Positions 1 to 6,413 are shown, counted from the first letter of the stretch. The stretch: DNA of 6,917 bases from Desulfovibrio sp. (GCA_031282465.1 JAITDR010000040.1:1-6917), one strand, 5' to 3'. Made by a program: numbers and translations. Notes: generated by a model not told the origin, from the sequence alone.

Positions 1-815
1 CCTATGTCCCCGGCCATTGCTCCCAAATCTCCGGTATGGTTGGCCAGCCGTTCCAGTTCAAGCGCCAGGGAACGCAGCATCTTGCCGCGCGGAGATATTT
101 CCCGGCCGGCAAGGGCCTCCAGAGCGCCCCACCATGTCCAGGCGTGGGCAACGGTCGCGTCCCCGGACACGGCTTCGACCAGATGCGCGCTGCGTTTGTC
201 CGGGCCGCCCGCAAGCAGCGCTTCGACGCCGCGGTGATGGTAGCCCAGGGAAATTTCCAGGTGCATGACTTCCTCGCCCAGGCACTGAAAGCGGAAATGT
301 CCGCATTCGATGATGCCCGCATGCACCGGCCCCACGGCTACTTCATGCGTTTCCTCGCCGTCGACCCGGTAGAAGTCCATGTCGCCGACAGCCGGGCCGT
401 CGGGCCGGGAAAAGCGCACCGGCAGCAGCCGGGGATGCCGCTCCGGCACTATGCCGTATTGTTCGTGCATGACGCGTTCAAAAAGGAAGCACTGCGGCAT
501 GCTCCGGCTCAGGGAAGGGTAAGTGCGGGAAAGGGGCGTGGACAGCAGGTAGAGCAGCCCGGTTGCATCCACGGCGAGCACGGCGAAGAGCATAAAGTTT
601 TCGTCTTCCGCGGGCAGGGCGAAGAGGGCGGAAACGCGGCCTCCGGCGTGCAGCGTGGAGTGCAGGACGCGCCTGAACATGCTGAAGGAGCATACAGGCA
701 CGTCGGCCGACGGAGCGGCGCAGCCGTTGCGCAGGACCAGCGCCGCGGAAGCGGGGTCGAATTCCCGCCCGCCCGCGGCGTCCGGCGCGCCGGCATCGTC
801 ATTGCGCGCCGTCAT
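1..815 (-). CDS. hyfG: HyfG/HycE-like large subunit (NuoC-NuoD fusion), Ehr type without the first Ni-binding motif; 3' end outside window
   Basis: Peripheral large subunit of a complex I / group 4 hydrogenase-like membrane complex; 271 N-terminal residues are visible and the frame stays open to the window edge. Residues about 30-150 match the NuoC/30-kDa domain, ending in FERVMHEQYGIVPERHPRLL (an ER..HD.FGI-P-GHP type motif). The NuoD/hydrogenase-like domain begins at residue 161 with VGPVHAGIIECGHFRF and LGYHHRGVEALL. The segment that in E. coli HycE reads RVCGICGFAHS is here AVSGDATVAHA: both cysteines of the first nickel-ligating CxxC are replaced (Ser217, Ala220), while the Gly and the His (His224) are kept. 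The sequence then aligns normally through ALEALAG and LALELERLANHTGDLG, so a frameshift is unlikely. The start is ATG at 815, with AGGAG six bases upstream, overlapping the end of hyfF by 17 bases. Family assignment is firm. The inference that it cannot form a NiFe site is strong but incomplete, because the C-terminal CxxC lies outside the window. Confidence 0.9.
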   Translation of the reverse strand, partial: MTARNDDAGAPDAAGGREFDPASAALVLRNGCAAPSADVPVCSFSMFRRVLHSTLHAGGRVSALFALPAEDENFMLFAVLAVDATGLLYLLSTPLSRTYPSLSRSMPQCFLFERVMHEQYGIVPERHPRLLPVRFSRPDGPAVGDMDFYRVDGEETHEVAVGPVHAGIIECGHFRFQCLGEEVMHLEISLGYHHRGVEALLAGGPDKRSAHLVEAVSGDATVAHAWTWWGALEALAGREISPRGKMLRSLALELERLANHTGDLGAMAGDI

Positions 816-2397
816 CCACCGCTCCTGTGTGCATTGCGTTCGGGTCGAGGGCAGGCAGACCCGGCCGGACGCGGAATATGTCGTCCCGCGGGCCGGCGCC
901 GGCGCCGTCGTCGCGGATATACCCCGCCGCCTGTGCCGGGCGCGACGGCGCCGCGCCGCACAGCAGGCCGTCCAGCCTCGCAGGCATGTACAAGCCGAGC
1001 AGCAGGGCCGACACGATCAGACAGGCCGGGGTCAGAACGGAAAAAGACCTCTTCCGCTCCGGACGCTCCAGGCCGGGGGGCGGCGCACCCGCATACATGC
1101 GCTGCGCGGGGAGCATCATGCCGACAAAGACAACCCCCAGCAGAAAAAGATAATAGACGGCGGCAGGCGGACTCCGGCGCAGCAGACCCTCCAGTATGGA
1201 GAACTCGCTTGCGAACAGCACAAAGGGCGGGCTGCCGCAGACGGCGATGATGCCTGCCGTCCACAGGGCGGACGTCGCCGGGAGCAGCCTGCGCATCCCC
1301 GTCACATCGTGCATGATTTTGGTGCGGTAACAGGCCAGGATGTTGCCCGCGAGCAGGAACAGGGCCGCTTTGACCAGAGAATGCCCGGCCATGTGCAGAA
1401 CGCCGCCCTTGGCGGCTTCACCTCCTGTGCCCAGTGCAAGAAGCAGGATGCCCATGTGCTCCACGCCGGAATAGGCGAGCATGCGCTTGTAGTCCCCCTG
1501 ACCCACGATAAACAGTGCGCCTGTGGTCATGGACAGGATGCCGAAGGTGATGAGCAGAGGGTCGGAGAAGTCGGTCAGCCCGGCGGCCGCGGTGACCTCC
1601 GTTGCCCGGAAAATGCCGAGAAATGCACAGTTCAGCAGCGCGCCGGAAAGCAGGGCCGAGACCAGCGACGGGGCCTCGCTGTGGGCGTCGGGCAGCCAGG
1701 TATGCATGGGGGCTATGCCCATCTTGGTGCCGTAGCCGATGAGCAGGAAGACATAGGCCGCCTTGAGACGGCCCTGATGCGCGCCCGGCGCGGCGGCGAC
1801 AAGGTCGGACAGGGTCATGCCGACCGTTTCGTTCGCCGTGCTCTGCACGGCGATGTCGAGCAGCAGGTTGCCCACAAGAGCCATGGCTATGCCCACGGAG
1901 CAGAGCAGCAGGTATTTCCAGGCCGCTTCCAGAGAACGCCTGTGGCGGTGAAAGTAGATCAGGGGCGCACTGACCACGGTCGTGGTTTCTATGCCTATCC
2001 AGAGCAGGCCGAAATGCCTGCTCGCCGCCGCAAGCACCGATGAGGAGAGAAAGAGCAGCAGGCAGGCCGTAAAGGTCGCTTCGGGGGCATTGGTAAAATG
2101 CAGGCCGTGGACGAAATCCCTGCGTTCGCCTGCGGGCTCGGATTGTAGGTAGCCGGCGGCGTAGAGGGCGGCGGCGAAAAACAGCGTACAGGTCAGCGTG
2201 AGTACCAGTAGGCCGATGGAATCCAGGGCCAGCGCTCCTCCGGCAACAGGCTCGGGCGGCTGTACAAGACAACTCAGGGCCAGCAGCAGTTCCAGCCCGG
2301 CCGTGCCCGTAAGCAAAACACGCCGGCGCCGGTCCTCAAGGATGAACCAGGAAGCAAGCGCGGCGGCAAGAGGCAGGCAGATGAGCAGGTAAATCAC
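799..2397 (-). CDS. hyfF: HyfF-like proton-translocating membrane subunit (NuoL/M/N, antiporter family)
   Basis: Polytopic inner-membrane protein of 532 residues, a member of the NuoL/M/N and Mrp antiporter-like family, expected to carry a proton/ion channel in the membrane arm. Hydrophobic helices run from residue 1 to about 475. The family's charged residues are in place: Glu137 in LLWIGIETTT, Lys161 in AWKYLLLC, Lys225 in YGTKMGIAPMHTWLPDAHSE, Lys304 in DYKRMLAYSGVEHMG, His339 and Lys343 in AGHSLVKAALFLLAGN, and Glu398 in FASEFSILEG. The PMHTWLPDAHSEAPS string is typical of HyfF. The last ~55 residues are hydrophilic, Gly/Ala/Asp-rich and without helices, longer than I would expect for the family. 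It starts with GTG at 2397, 12 bases after the hyfE stop, with a modest GAGG ten bases upstream. Its 3' end overlaps hyfG by 17 bases, so the two are probably translationally coupled. Confidence 0.92.
   Translation of the reverse strand: MIYLLICLPLAAALASWFILEDRRRRVLLTGTAGLELLLALSCLVQPPEPVAGGALALDSIGLLVLTLTCTLFFAAALYAAGYLQSEPAGERRDFVHGLHFTNAPEATFTACLLLFLSSSVLAAASRHFGLLWIGIETTTVVSAPLIYFHRHRRSLEAAWKYLLLCSVGIAMALVGNLLLDIAVQSTANETVGMTLSDLVAAAPGAHQGRLKAAYVFLLIGYGTKMGIAPMHTWLPDAHSEAPSLVSALLSGALLNCAFLGIFRATEVTAAAGLTDFSDPLLITFGILSMTTGALFIVGQGDYKRMLAYSGVEHMGILLLALGTGGEAAKGGVLHMAGHSLVKAALFLLAGNILACYRTKIMHDVTGMRRLLPATSALWTAGIIAVCGSPPFVLFASEFSILEGLLRRSPPAAVYYLFLLGVVFVGMMLPAQRMYAGAPPPGLERPERKRSFSVLTPACLIVSALLLGLYMPARLDGLLCGAAPSRPAQAAGYIRDDGAGAGPRDDIFRVRPGLPALDPNAMHTGAVDDGAQ
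822..826 (-). promoter_or_regulatory. Ribosome binding site of hyfG
   Basis: AGGAG lies inside the last codons of hyfF, six bases before the ATG at 815. It decides the start of hyfG in favour of that ATG over another ATG at 802, which overlaps the hyfF stop but opens a different frame that lacks the NuoC/NuoD motifs. Confidence 0.75.
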
Positions 2398-2409
2398 GTC
2401 CGCAGTGCC

Positions 2410-3069
2410 TCAATCCCGCAGGGAAGCGATGTGATCCGCGTCCACGGCGTCAAAGGCCCGCGACATGTGGTGAACGGCGATGCCCATGACGAAAGCCGCC
2501 CCCAGAATGTCCAGCAGAACCGTCAGTTCCAGCCATAGGGAGCTTTGTTCGGCCATGGGCGAGCCGAGCAGGAAGATGCCGTTTTCCATAACAAGATAGC
2601 CGAACATCTGGCTCAGTATCTCGCGCCGCGTGACCATGAGCAGGATGCCCGCAATCATGGTGGCCATGCCGGCCGGGAAGACCTCCGAAAACAGGGGATT
2701 GGCCGCGATGCCCATGCGTCTGCCCAGCCAGATGGAGAGGGTCAGCCCGAAAATGCCCAGCACCACGCAGGCGGCATGGCCCACATAGGGCGCGGGCGCG
2801 GCCAGGGGAGGCAGCCGATGCAGGGTGCGCCTGAGCAGCCAGGGCAGCACCATGCCCTTGATCACGGCAAAGACGGCGCACACGCCGAGGACATAAAGAT
2901 TGACACCCGATTTTCCGGCCGCCAGGGGCATAAGACCCATGAGCAGACCCTGCATGGCGATGAGCCGGATGCAGAGGCGCGGGCGCTCCGCGCCCAGCAG
3001 GGCCAGATCACTCATGACCACGATGCTCAGCGCCGTATACAGGGGGTCGAAAGGAAGGGAAAAAGTCAC
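2410..3069 (-). CDS. hyfE: HyfE-like small membrane subunit (NuoK-related)
   Basis: Integral membrane protein of 219 residues, close to the usual HyfE length (about 216). It belongs to the membrane arm beside the antiporter subunits. Recognisable motifs are KGMVLPWLLRR (Lys71), TRREILSQMFGYLVMENGIF (Glu162, matching the conserved buried Glu of NuoK-like proteins) and WLELTVLLDILGAAFVMGIA (Glu181, Asp187). About seven hydrophobic segments can be seen. The start is taken as GTG at 3069: it has GGAG six bases upstream, gives the expected length, and overlaps the preceding 32-codon mini-ORF by the 4-nt GTGA. The same frame stays open upstream to an ATG at 3192, but that extension (41 residues) is hydrophilic, unlike HyfE, and is just the repeated hyfC end read out of frame. 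Residues 1-4 lie in one copy of a 95-bp tandem repeat. Confidence 0.9.
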   Translation of the reverse strand: MTFSLPFDPLYTALSIVVMSDLALLGAERPRLCIRLIAMQGLLMGLMPLAAGKSGVNLYVLGVCAVFAVIKGMVLPWLLRRTLHRLPPLAAPAPYVGHAACVVLGIFGLTLSIWLGRRMGIAANPLFSEVFPAGMATMIAGILLMVTRREILSQMFGYLVMENGIFLLGSPMAEQSSLWLELTVLLDILGAAFVMGIAVHHMSRAFDAVDADHIASLRD

Positions 3070-3241
3070 GATGCTCTCCGGCAGGCGAAGGCCGCAAGGC
3101 GGATAAACCCGCCCGCAAGGGTGCATATCCGCGGTACGCGTTCCATAAGCAGGGAAAAGGTCACGATGTTCTCCAGTAGGCGAGGGCCGCAAGGCAGATA
3201 AACCCGCCCGCGAGAGCGCATATCTGCGGTACGCGTTCCAT
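3056..3241 (-). repeat. Two-copy tandem repeat, 95-bp period, over the hyfC 3' end / hyfE start
   Basis: Positions 3056-3145 and 3151-3240 align without gaps at an offset of 95. Ten of 90 positions differ and all ten are transitions. Each copy holds the final ~26 codons of hyfC, a GGAG, and the GTGA stop/start overlap. The copy at 3151-3240 is the real hyfC end; the copy at 3056-3145 forms the mini-ORF and provides the hyfE start. Because 95 + 4 is divisible by 3, the extra copy makes a closed ORF linked by 4-nt overlaps on both sides. The divergence suggests the duplication is not very recent. Confidence 0.9.
3066..3164 (-). CDS. 32-residue mini-ORF made by tandem duplication of the hyfC-hyfE junction
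   Basis: A GTG at 3164 overlaps the hyfC stop (GTGA), carries GGAG six bases upstream, and opens a frame of 32 codons ending in a TGA that overlaps the hyfE GTG, again as GTGA. The product begins MTFSLLMERVPRICTLAGGF, then IRLAAFACRRAS. It is a start like that of hyfE joined to a diverged copy of the last HyfC residues (MERVPQICALAGGF, then ICLAALAYWRTS). The copy has an Arg in the middle of the hydrophobic stretch and CR in place of YW, which suggests relaxed constraint on the protein. Either it is a translated coupling peptide whose job is to pass ribosomes from hyfC to hyfE, or it is a by-product of duplication that is tolerated because it keeps the coupling. I know of no named family for it. 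Confidence 0.4.
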   Translation of the reverse strand: MTFSLLMERVPRICTLAGGFIRLAAFACRRAS

Positions 3242-4132
3242 GCGGAAGCGGGCCGTCACCGATTCGACCAGTCCGACGAGGACGGCAACGGCAACGGCGC
3301 CCGCGAAGGTCAGAGCGACGGAGCATGCCGCACGCCCCCCCGCGCCGGGCAGCAACGCTCCCTGTGCGTCGAACAGCGGTCCCCCGGCAAGCGGCACGAA
3401 CATATCGGCCGTGAGCAGGCAGAAGGTCCAGAGTTTAAGAGCCGAGGCGTATTCCAGAAAGGCCAGATCCGGGCCGCTGTGGTCCAGAATCATGACCTCG
3501 TGGATCATGGTCAGTTCCAGGTGGGTATCGGGGTCGTCGGCGGGCAGCCGGCAGTTTTCCTGCAGCAGCACCAGAAACAGGGCCGCGCCCGTGGTCAGGT
3601 AAAACGTCGCGTCGTTGAACCAGGCCGCGGCAGGAATACTGCCCATGCCGGCGGCCAACGAGTAAACTCCGGCGCGGAAGCAGAGGACGGCCAGACAGAA
3701 AAGGAGCACGGGTTCGGCCAGAGAGGAGAAAAAGGCTTCGCGCGCCGCGCCCATGCCTTCAAAGGCGCTGCCCGTGTCCACGGCCGCCGTCATCAGAGTA
3801 AAGCGGGCGACGGCAAAGACCCCGGCCACGAGAACAAAGTCGCCGGAGAACCCTGCGCAGGAGCCCAGCGGTCCGAAGGGCACCAGCAGCAGGGCCGTGA
3901 CCCCGGCGCAGACCCCGGCCGCGGGCGCGAGCCGGAAAAAGAACGTGGAGCAGCGCGGATACAGCGCTTCTTTGCGCAGCAGCCTGCGCAGGTCGTAATA
4001 CAGGAGGAGCAGCGGCCGGCCCTGTCTGCCGGCGATAACGGCCTTGACCCTGTTGATGATACCCGGTGCCAACGGGGCAAAAAGCAGGGAAAAGCCGAAG
4101 GCGGCAAAGGCGCACAGCAGGCGCGCGCTCAC
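3161..4132 (-). CDS. hyfC: HyfC/HycD-like membrane subunit (NuoH family)
   Basis: NuoH-type integral membrane subunit of 323 residues that joins the membrane arm to the peripheral arm in complex I-like enzymes. Family motifs in order are PGIINRVKAVIAGRQGRPLL and YYDLRRLLRKEALYPR at residues 23-60 (the first cytoplasmic loop); DTGSAFEGMGAAREAFFSSL plus AEP at 119-141; and QENCRLPADDPDTHLELTMI plus HEVMILDHSGPDLAFLEY at 191-228, with the acidic loop characteristic of NuoH/HycD. About eight hydrophobic helices surround these. The start is GTG at 4132, with GGAG seven bases upstream, and it yields a normal first helix. An in-frame ATG at 4201 would add 23 Arg/Cys-rich residues translated from the upstream repeat array and is rejected. 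The last ~26 codons are one copy of a 95-bp tandem repeat, and the first ~13 codons are the source, or last unit, of the ~47-bp array. Confidence 0.92.
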   Translation of the reverse strand: MSARLLCAFAAFGFSLLFAPLAPGIINRVKAVIAGRQGRPLLLLYYDLRRLLRKEALYPRCSTFFFRLAPAAGVCAGVTALLLVPFGPLGSCAGFSGDFVLVAGVFAVARFTLMTAAVDTGSAFEGMGAAREAFFSSLAEPVLLFCLAVLCFRAGVYSLAAGMGSIPAAAWFNDATFYLTTGAALFLVLLQENCRLPADDPDTHLELTMIHEVMILDHSGPDLAFLEYASALKLWTFCLLTADMFVPLAGGPLFDAQGALLPGAGGRAACSVALTFAGAVAVAVLVGLVESVTARFRMERVPQICALAGGFICLAALAYWRTS

Positions 4133-4267
4133 GATGCTGCTCCGAAGGCGGCAAGGGAATACGGCAAGCACGCGTTCACGACAAGACTCCGAAGGCGGCA
4201 AAGGCGCAAAGCGGGCGCGCGTTCACGGCAAGACTCGAAAGCGGCAAGGGGCGCGTTCACGACGAGA
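4095..4267 (-). repeat. Imperfect tandem array (~47-bp unit, four units) at the hyfB/hyfC junction
   Basis: In minus-strand order the units are 4267-4234 (34 bp, lacking an internal ~13 bp), 4233-4187 (47 bp), 4186-4140 (47 bp) and 4139-4095 (the genuine hyfC 5' end). Each carries a CGTGA-[AG]CGCG core and a tail similar to TTGCCGCCTTCGG, and two of them end in GGAG, so an SD-GTGA initiation module is repeated. The core also resembles the last bases of hyfB (CGGAATCTCGTCGTGA), so the original unit probably covered the hyfB stop and the first ~11 codons of hyfC. It adds 128 bases between the hyfB and hyfC overlaps. Confidence 0.85.
4129..4260 (-). CDS. 43-residue mini-ORF spanning the hyfB-hyfC repeat array
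   Basis: A GTG at 4260 overlaps the hyfB stop as GTGA. Its frame runs through three repeat units to a TGA at 4131-4129 that overlaps the hyfC GTG, also as GTGA. The product starts MNAPLAAFESCRERAPALRL and ends PYSLAAFGAAS. It is Arg/Cys/Ala-rich, has no clear membrane helix and matches no family I recognise. Internal GTGs at 4226 and 4179 also begin repeat units and open 16-residue frames (for example MNARPLCAFAAFGVLS) that end on the next unit's GTGA. The ORF may be translated only as a coupling device between hyfB and hyfC, or not at all. Existence as a real peptide is uncertain. Confidence 0.3.
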   Translation of the reverse strand: MNAPLAAFESCRERAPALRLCRLRSLVVNACLPYSLAAFGAAS

Positions 4268-6380
4268 TTCCGAGCGCCCAGACCAAAGCGGCCGTTAGGG
4301 CGATGAGGATGTACAGAATATAGATGTTCAGCAGACCGTGCTGCAGCGCTTTGGCCTTGTTCGCCGCATAGGCGACGGGTAGGAAAAGGGCCTTTATCCA
4401 CAGTTCTGTCGGCCGGTCAGGTGCGCTGAATCCGGCTTCGGCCGCGCCGGGGAACAGTGCGCGGATAGCAGGTACGGAGATGCGGGGACGCAGCAGAGGT
4501 TTCAGAAACAGGACGAGGCCGAGGGCAAAGGAAGCGGCGGAATACTGCATGCGGGCGTTGCCGTAAGGGTAAGCGCAGGCCCATGTGCCGCATTCCCGCG
4601 GGGCGCGGCCGGCCCGTACATTCGCGAGGCGGACGAGCGCGAAGACGGCGAGCGCGGATAGCGCCGCACAGGTGTACCGGGGCAGCAGTTCTTCAATGAA
4701 TGCGAGAGCGTCGGCGGTCTGCGGAGCGTTGTTGCCTGTAAAAAAGAGCAACGCCGGCCGGACGAGCCTGAACATCAGGGGCGCGGCTAAGCCCGCCGCA
4801 ACGCAGAGCAGGGCTAGGAACGCCGACGCCGCGCGCAGCGCGGCGTCCGGTTCGCGGGCGTGCGCGCCGTCCCCGGAACGCGGCAACCCGAGAAAGGTCA
4901 GACCGTACAGGCGGGTAAAAGTGAACAGGCTCATGCCGGAGATGCTCCCGAGAACAAAGAAGGCGGCCATAAAGACGAGGGCCGCTTCCGTGCCGCGCGT
5001 CGCGTAGGCCCCGGAGGCCAGGCCGAGGTAAATGAGCAGTTCGCTCAAAAAGCAGTTCAGGGGCGGCAGGCCGGCAATGGCCGCGCTTCCGGCAGCGAAG
5101 CAGGCGCCGGTGAAGGGAAGCCGTTTCTGCAGCCCGCCGAGGCGCGGGATCAGTGTCGTGTGCAGGCTCTCTTTGACCGCGTTGGCCGTGAGGAACAGGA
5201 GGCTTTTGCACAGGGAATGGTTCCAGACGTGCAGCAGCGCCCCGGCCGCGGCAAGCAGCGCTGCCTGTTGCGCGTCGTGTTGCAGGGCAAGCAGGCAAGC
5301 CCCTAAGGCGATGAGGATTATTCCCATGTTTTCCGCGCTGGAGTAGGCAAGGACGCGTTTCATATCCGACTGGGCCGCGGCCGCGAGGATGCCGAACAGG
5401 CCGGAAAGCGCGCCCGCGCCCATGAATACGTAGGCAAAGAGCGGATCGCCGGGGCCGAGCAGACGCAGCGTCGTCACCAGACCGTACACGCCCATGTTGA
5501 GCATGGCCCCGGACATCAGGACGGCAACGTGTCCCGGCGCCGCCGTATGGGCTTCGGGCATCCACACGTGCAGGGGGAAGAGGCCGCACTTTGCGCCGAA
5601 GCCGATCAGGGCCGCGAAGAAAATGAGCCGGGTTCGGGCGGGCGTCCATACTTCCGGGCCGCCTGCCGCTCCCGTTTCCCAACAGGCGAACGCGAGCAGG
5701 AGAAAGAGTGCGCCGAGGTGTGCGGCGATCAGGTAAATCCGGCCCGCGAAACCCGCATCGGACGCAGCCGGGGATCCGGGTTCGCCGCCGATGTCCCCGT
5801 GGCGCCCCGGATTGAGTGCGGTCGTGCCCTTGACAACAGGGACAGCGGGGACAACAGGGACAACGGAGACAACGGCGGGGACGCCGTGCCGCCCGCCGGC
5901 TCCGTCGGGCTGTTCCGGGCCGGTTCCCGGCAGTTCCTTGTCCCGCCTGTCGTTGTGGACAAGCAGAAAAAACGGCGCGAGGGACATGATTTCCCAAAGA
6001 ATGAGAAAGAGCGGGCCGTCGGCCGCCTGTATGACCAGAACCATACCCGCCGCCAGCAGGCAGAAGAAAAAACCGTGCCTGCCGTAGTCCATGCCTTCGT
6101 CCATGGCGGACAGACGACCGGGCAGGACGAGGGACGCGACGGCAGCAAGCAGGAAGGTCGGGATGAGAAACGCGGAGCGCAGCGGATCAAGGGCGAAGCG
6201 GCATTCTCCCAGAGGCAGAGGAAGAGGCAGGGCGAGGCTTTCCCGTGCCCCTGTCCACAGTGCCGCGCAGGCGACGCAACAAGCGAAAAGGGACGCCGGG
6301 GCGGTGATCAGGCGGATGCCGGCGGCGTCTTCGGCCGAGCGCACCCGGAATAGGGAATAGACGGCTCCGGCCAGGAGCAT
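4257..6380 (-). CDS. hyfB: HyfB-like proton-translocating membrane subunit (NuoL/M/N, antiporter family)
   Basis: Large polytopic membrane subunit, 707 residues from the first ATG, of the NuoL/Mrp-type family; with HyfF it should form the ion-pumping part of the complex. Charged channel residues are visible: Glu130 in LILWEIMSLAPFFLL, Lys264 in GFGAKCGLFPLHVWMPEAHT, Lys341 in QSDMKRVLAYSSAENMG, His388 and Lys392 in WNHSLCKSLLFL, and Glu447 in GLPPLNCFLSELLIYLG. The C-terminal part has the HyfB-type CGTWACAYPYGNARMQYSAA segment (597-616), an amphipathic stretch (about 628-680) and a last helix. Odd is a ~60-residue hydrophilic insert (about 146-212) between two helices, containing AVVSVVPVVPAVPVV. 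The ATG at 6380 has no Shine-Dalgarno and falls inside the first helix; an ATT at 6413, in frame and six bases after GGGAGG, would add 11 hydrophobic residues and is probably the true start (718 residues). The stop overlaps a GTG as GTGA. Confidence 0.92.
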   Translation of the reverse strand: MLLAGAVYSLFRVRSAEDAAGIRLITAPASLFACCVACAALWTGARESLALPLPLPLGECRFALDPLRSAFLIPTFLLAAVASLVLPGRLSAMDEGMDYGRHGFFFCLLAAGMVLVIQAADGPLFLILWEIMSLAPFFLLVHNDRRDKELPGTGPEQPDGAGGRHGVPAVVSVVPVVPAVPVVKGTTALNPGRHGDIGGEPGSPAASDAGFAGRIYLIAAHLGALFLLLAFACWETGAAGGPEVWTPARTRLIFFAALIGFGAKCGLFPLHVWMPEAHTAAPGHVAVLMSGAMLNMGVYGLVTTLRLLGPGDPLFAYVFMGAGALSGLFGILAAAAQSDMKRVLAYSSAENMGIILIALGACLLALQHDAQQAALLAAAGALLHVWNHSLCKSLLFLTANAVKESLHTTLIPRLGGLQKRLPFTGACFAAGSAAIAGLPPLNCFLSELLIYLGLASGAYATRGTEAALVFMAAFFVLGSISGMSLFTFTRLYGLTFLGLPRSGDGAHAREPDAALRAASAFLALLCVAAGLAAPLMFRLVRPALLFFTGNNAPQTADALAFIEELLPRYTCAALSALAVFALVRLANVRAGRAPRECGTWACAYPYGNARMQYSAASFALGLVLFLKPLLRPRISVPAIRALFPGAAEAGFSAPDRPTELWIKALFLPVAYAANKAKALQHGLLNIYILYILIALTAALVWALGISS
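5832..5876 (-). repeat. 9-bp tandem repeat, five units, inside hyfB
   Basis: Five consecutive 9-mers read on the + strand as GACAACAGG, GACAGCGGG, GACAACAGG, GACAACGGA and GACAACGGC. In the hyfB frame they encode the tripeptide series AVV-SVV-PVV-PAV-PVV (residues 169-183) in the hydrophilic insert. The unit is a multiple of three, so gain or loss of copies would change loop length without breaking the frame. Confidence 0.9.
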
Positions 6381-6413
6381 ACCGGCCGATGCCGAGAGCC
6401 AGACGATAAAAAT

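Noticed and set aside
36..1250. Long + strand open frame of 404 codons, and similar long + strand frames at 655-2043, 2545-3201, 3479-4306 and 5529-6353
   Set aside because: All lie opposite well-supported membrane-protein genes. Their products are Arg/Gly/Gln/Ala-rich with no recognisable domain, as expected for antisense frames in GC-rich DNA.
3066..3164. Mini-ORF considered as a toxin or antitoxin small protein
   Set aside because: Its sequence is fully explained as a copy of the HyfC C-terminus, it has no partner gene, and it is embedded in a translational coupling chain.
3070..3192. N-terminal extension of HyfE to an ATG at 3192
   Set aside because: The extension is hydrophilic and unlike HyfE, it is the repeated hyfC end read in another frame, and the GTG at 3069 has its own GGAG and gives the expected length.
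4133..4201. N-terminal extension of HyfC to an ATG at 4201
   Set aside because: The 23 extra residues are Arg/Cys-rich translation of the repeat array; the GTG at 4132 has a proper GGAG and leads directly into the first helix.
4095..4267. Repeat array considered as a CRISPR or REP-like element
   Set aside because: The units are directly adjacent without spacers, are derived from the coding sequence at the junction, and have no palindromic structure typical of either element.
799..6413. Operon read as a functional formate hydrogenlyase / hydrogenase 4
   Set aside because: HyfD is missing, no formate dehydrogenase or maturation gene is visible, and the large subunit has lost the first CxxC. 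The hyf names are kept only as homology labels.
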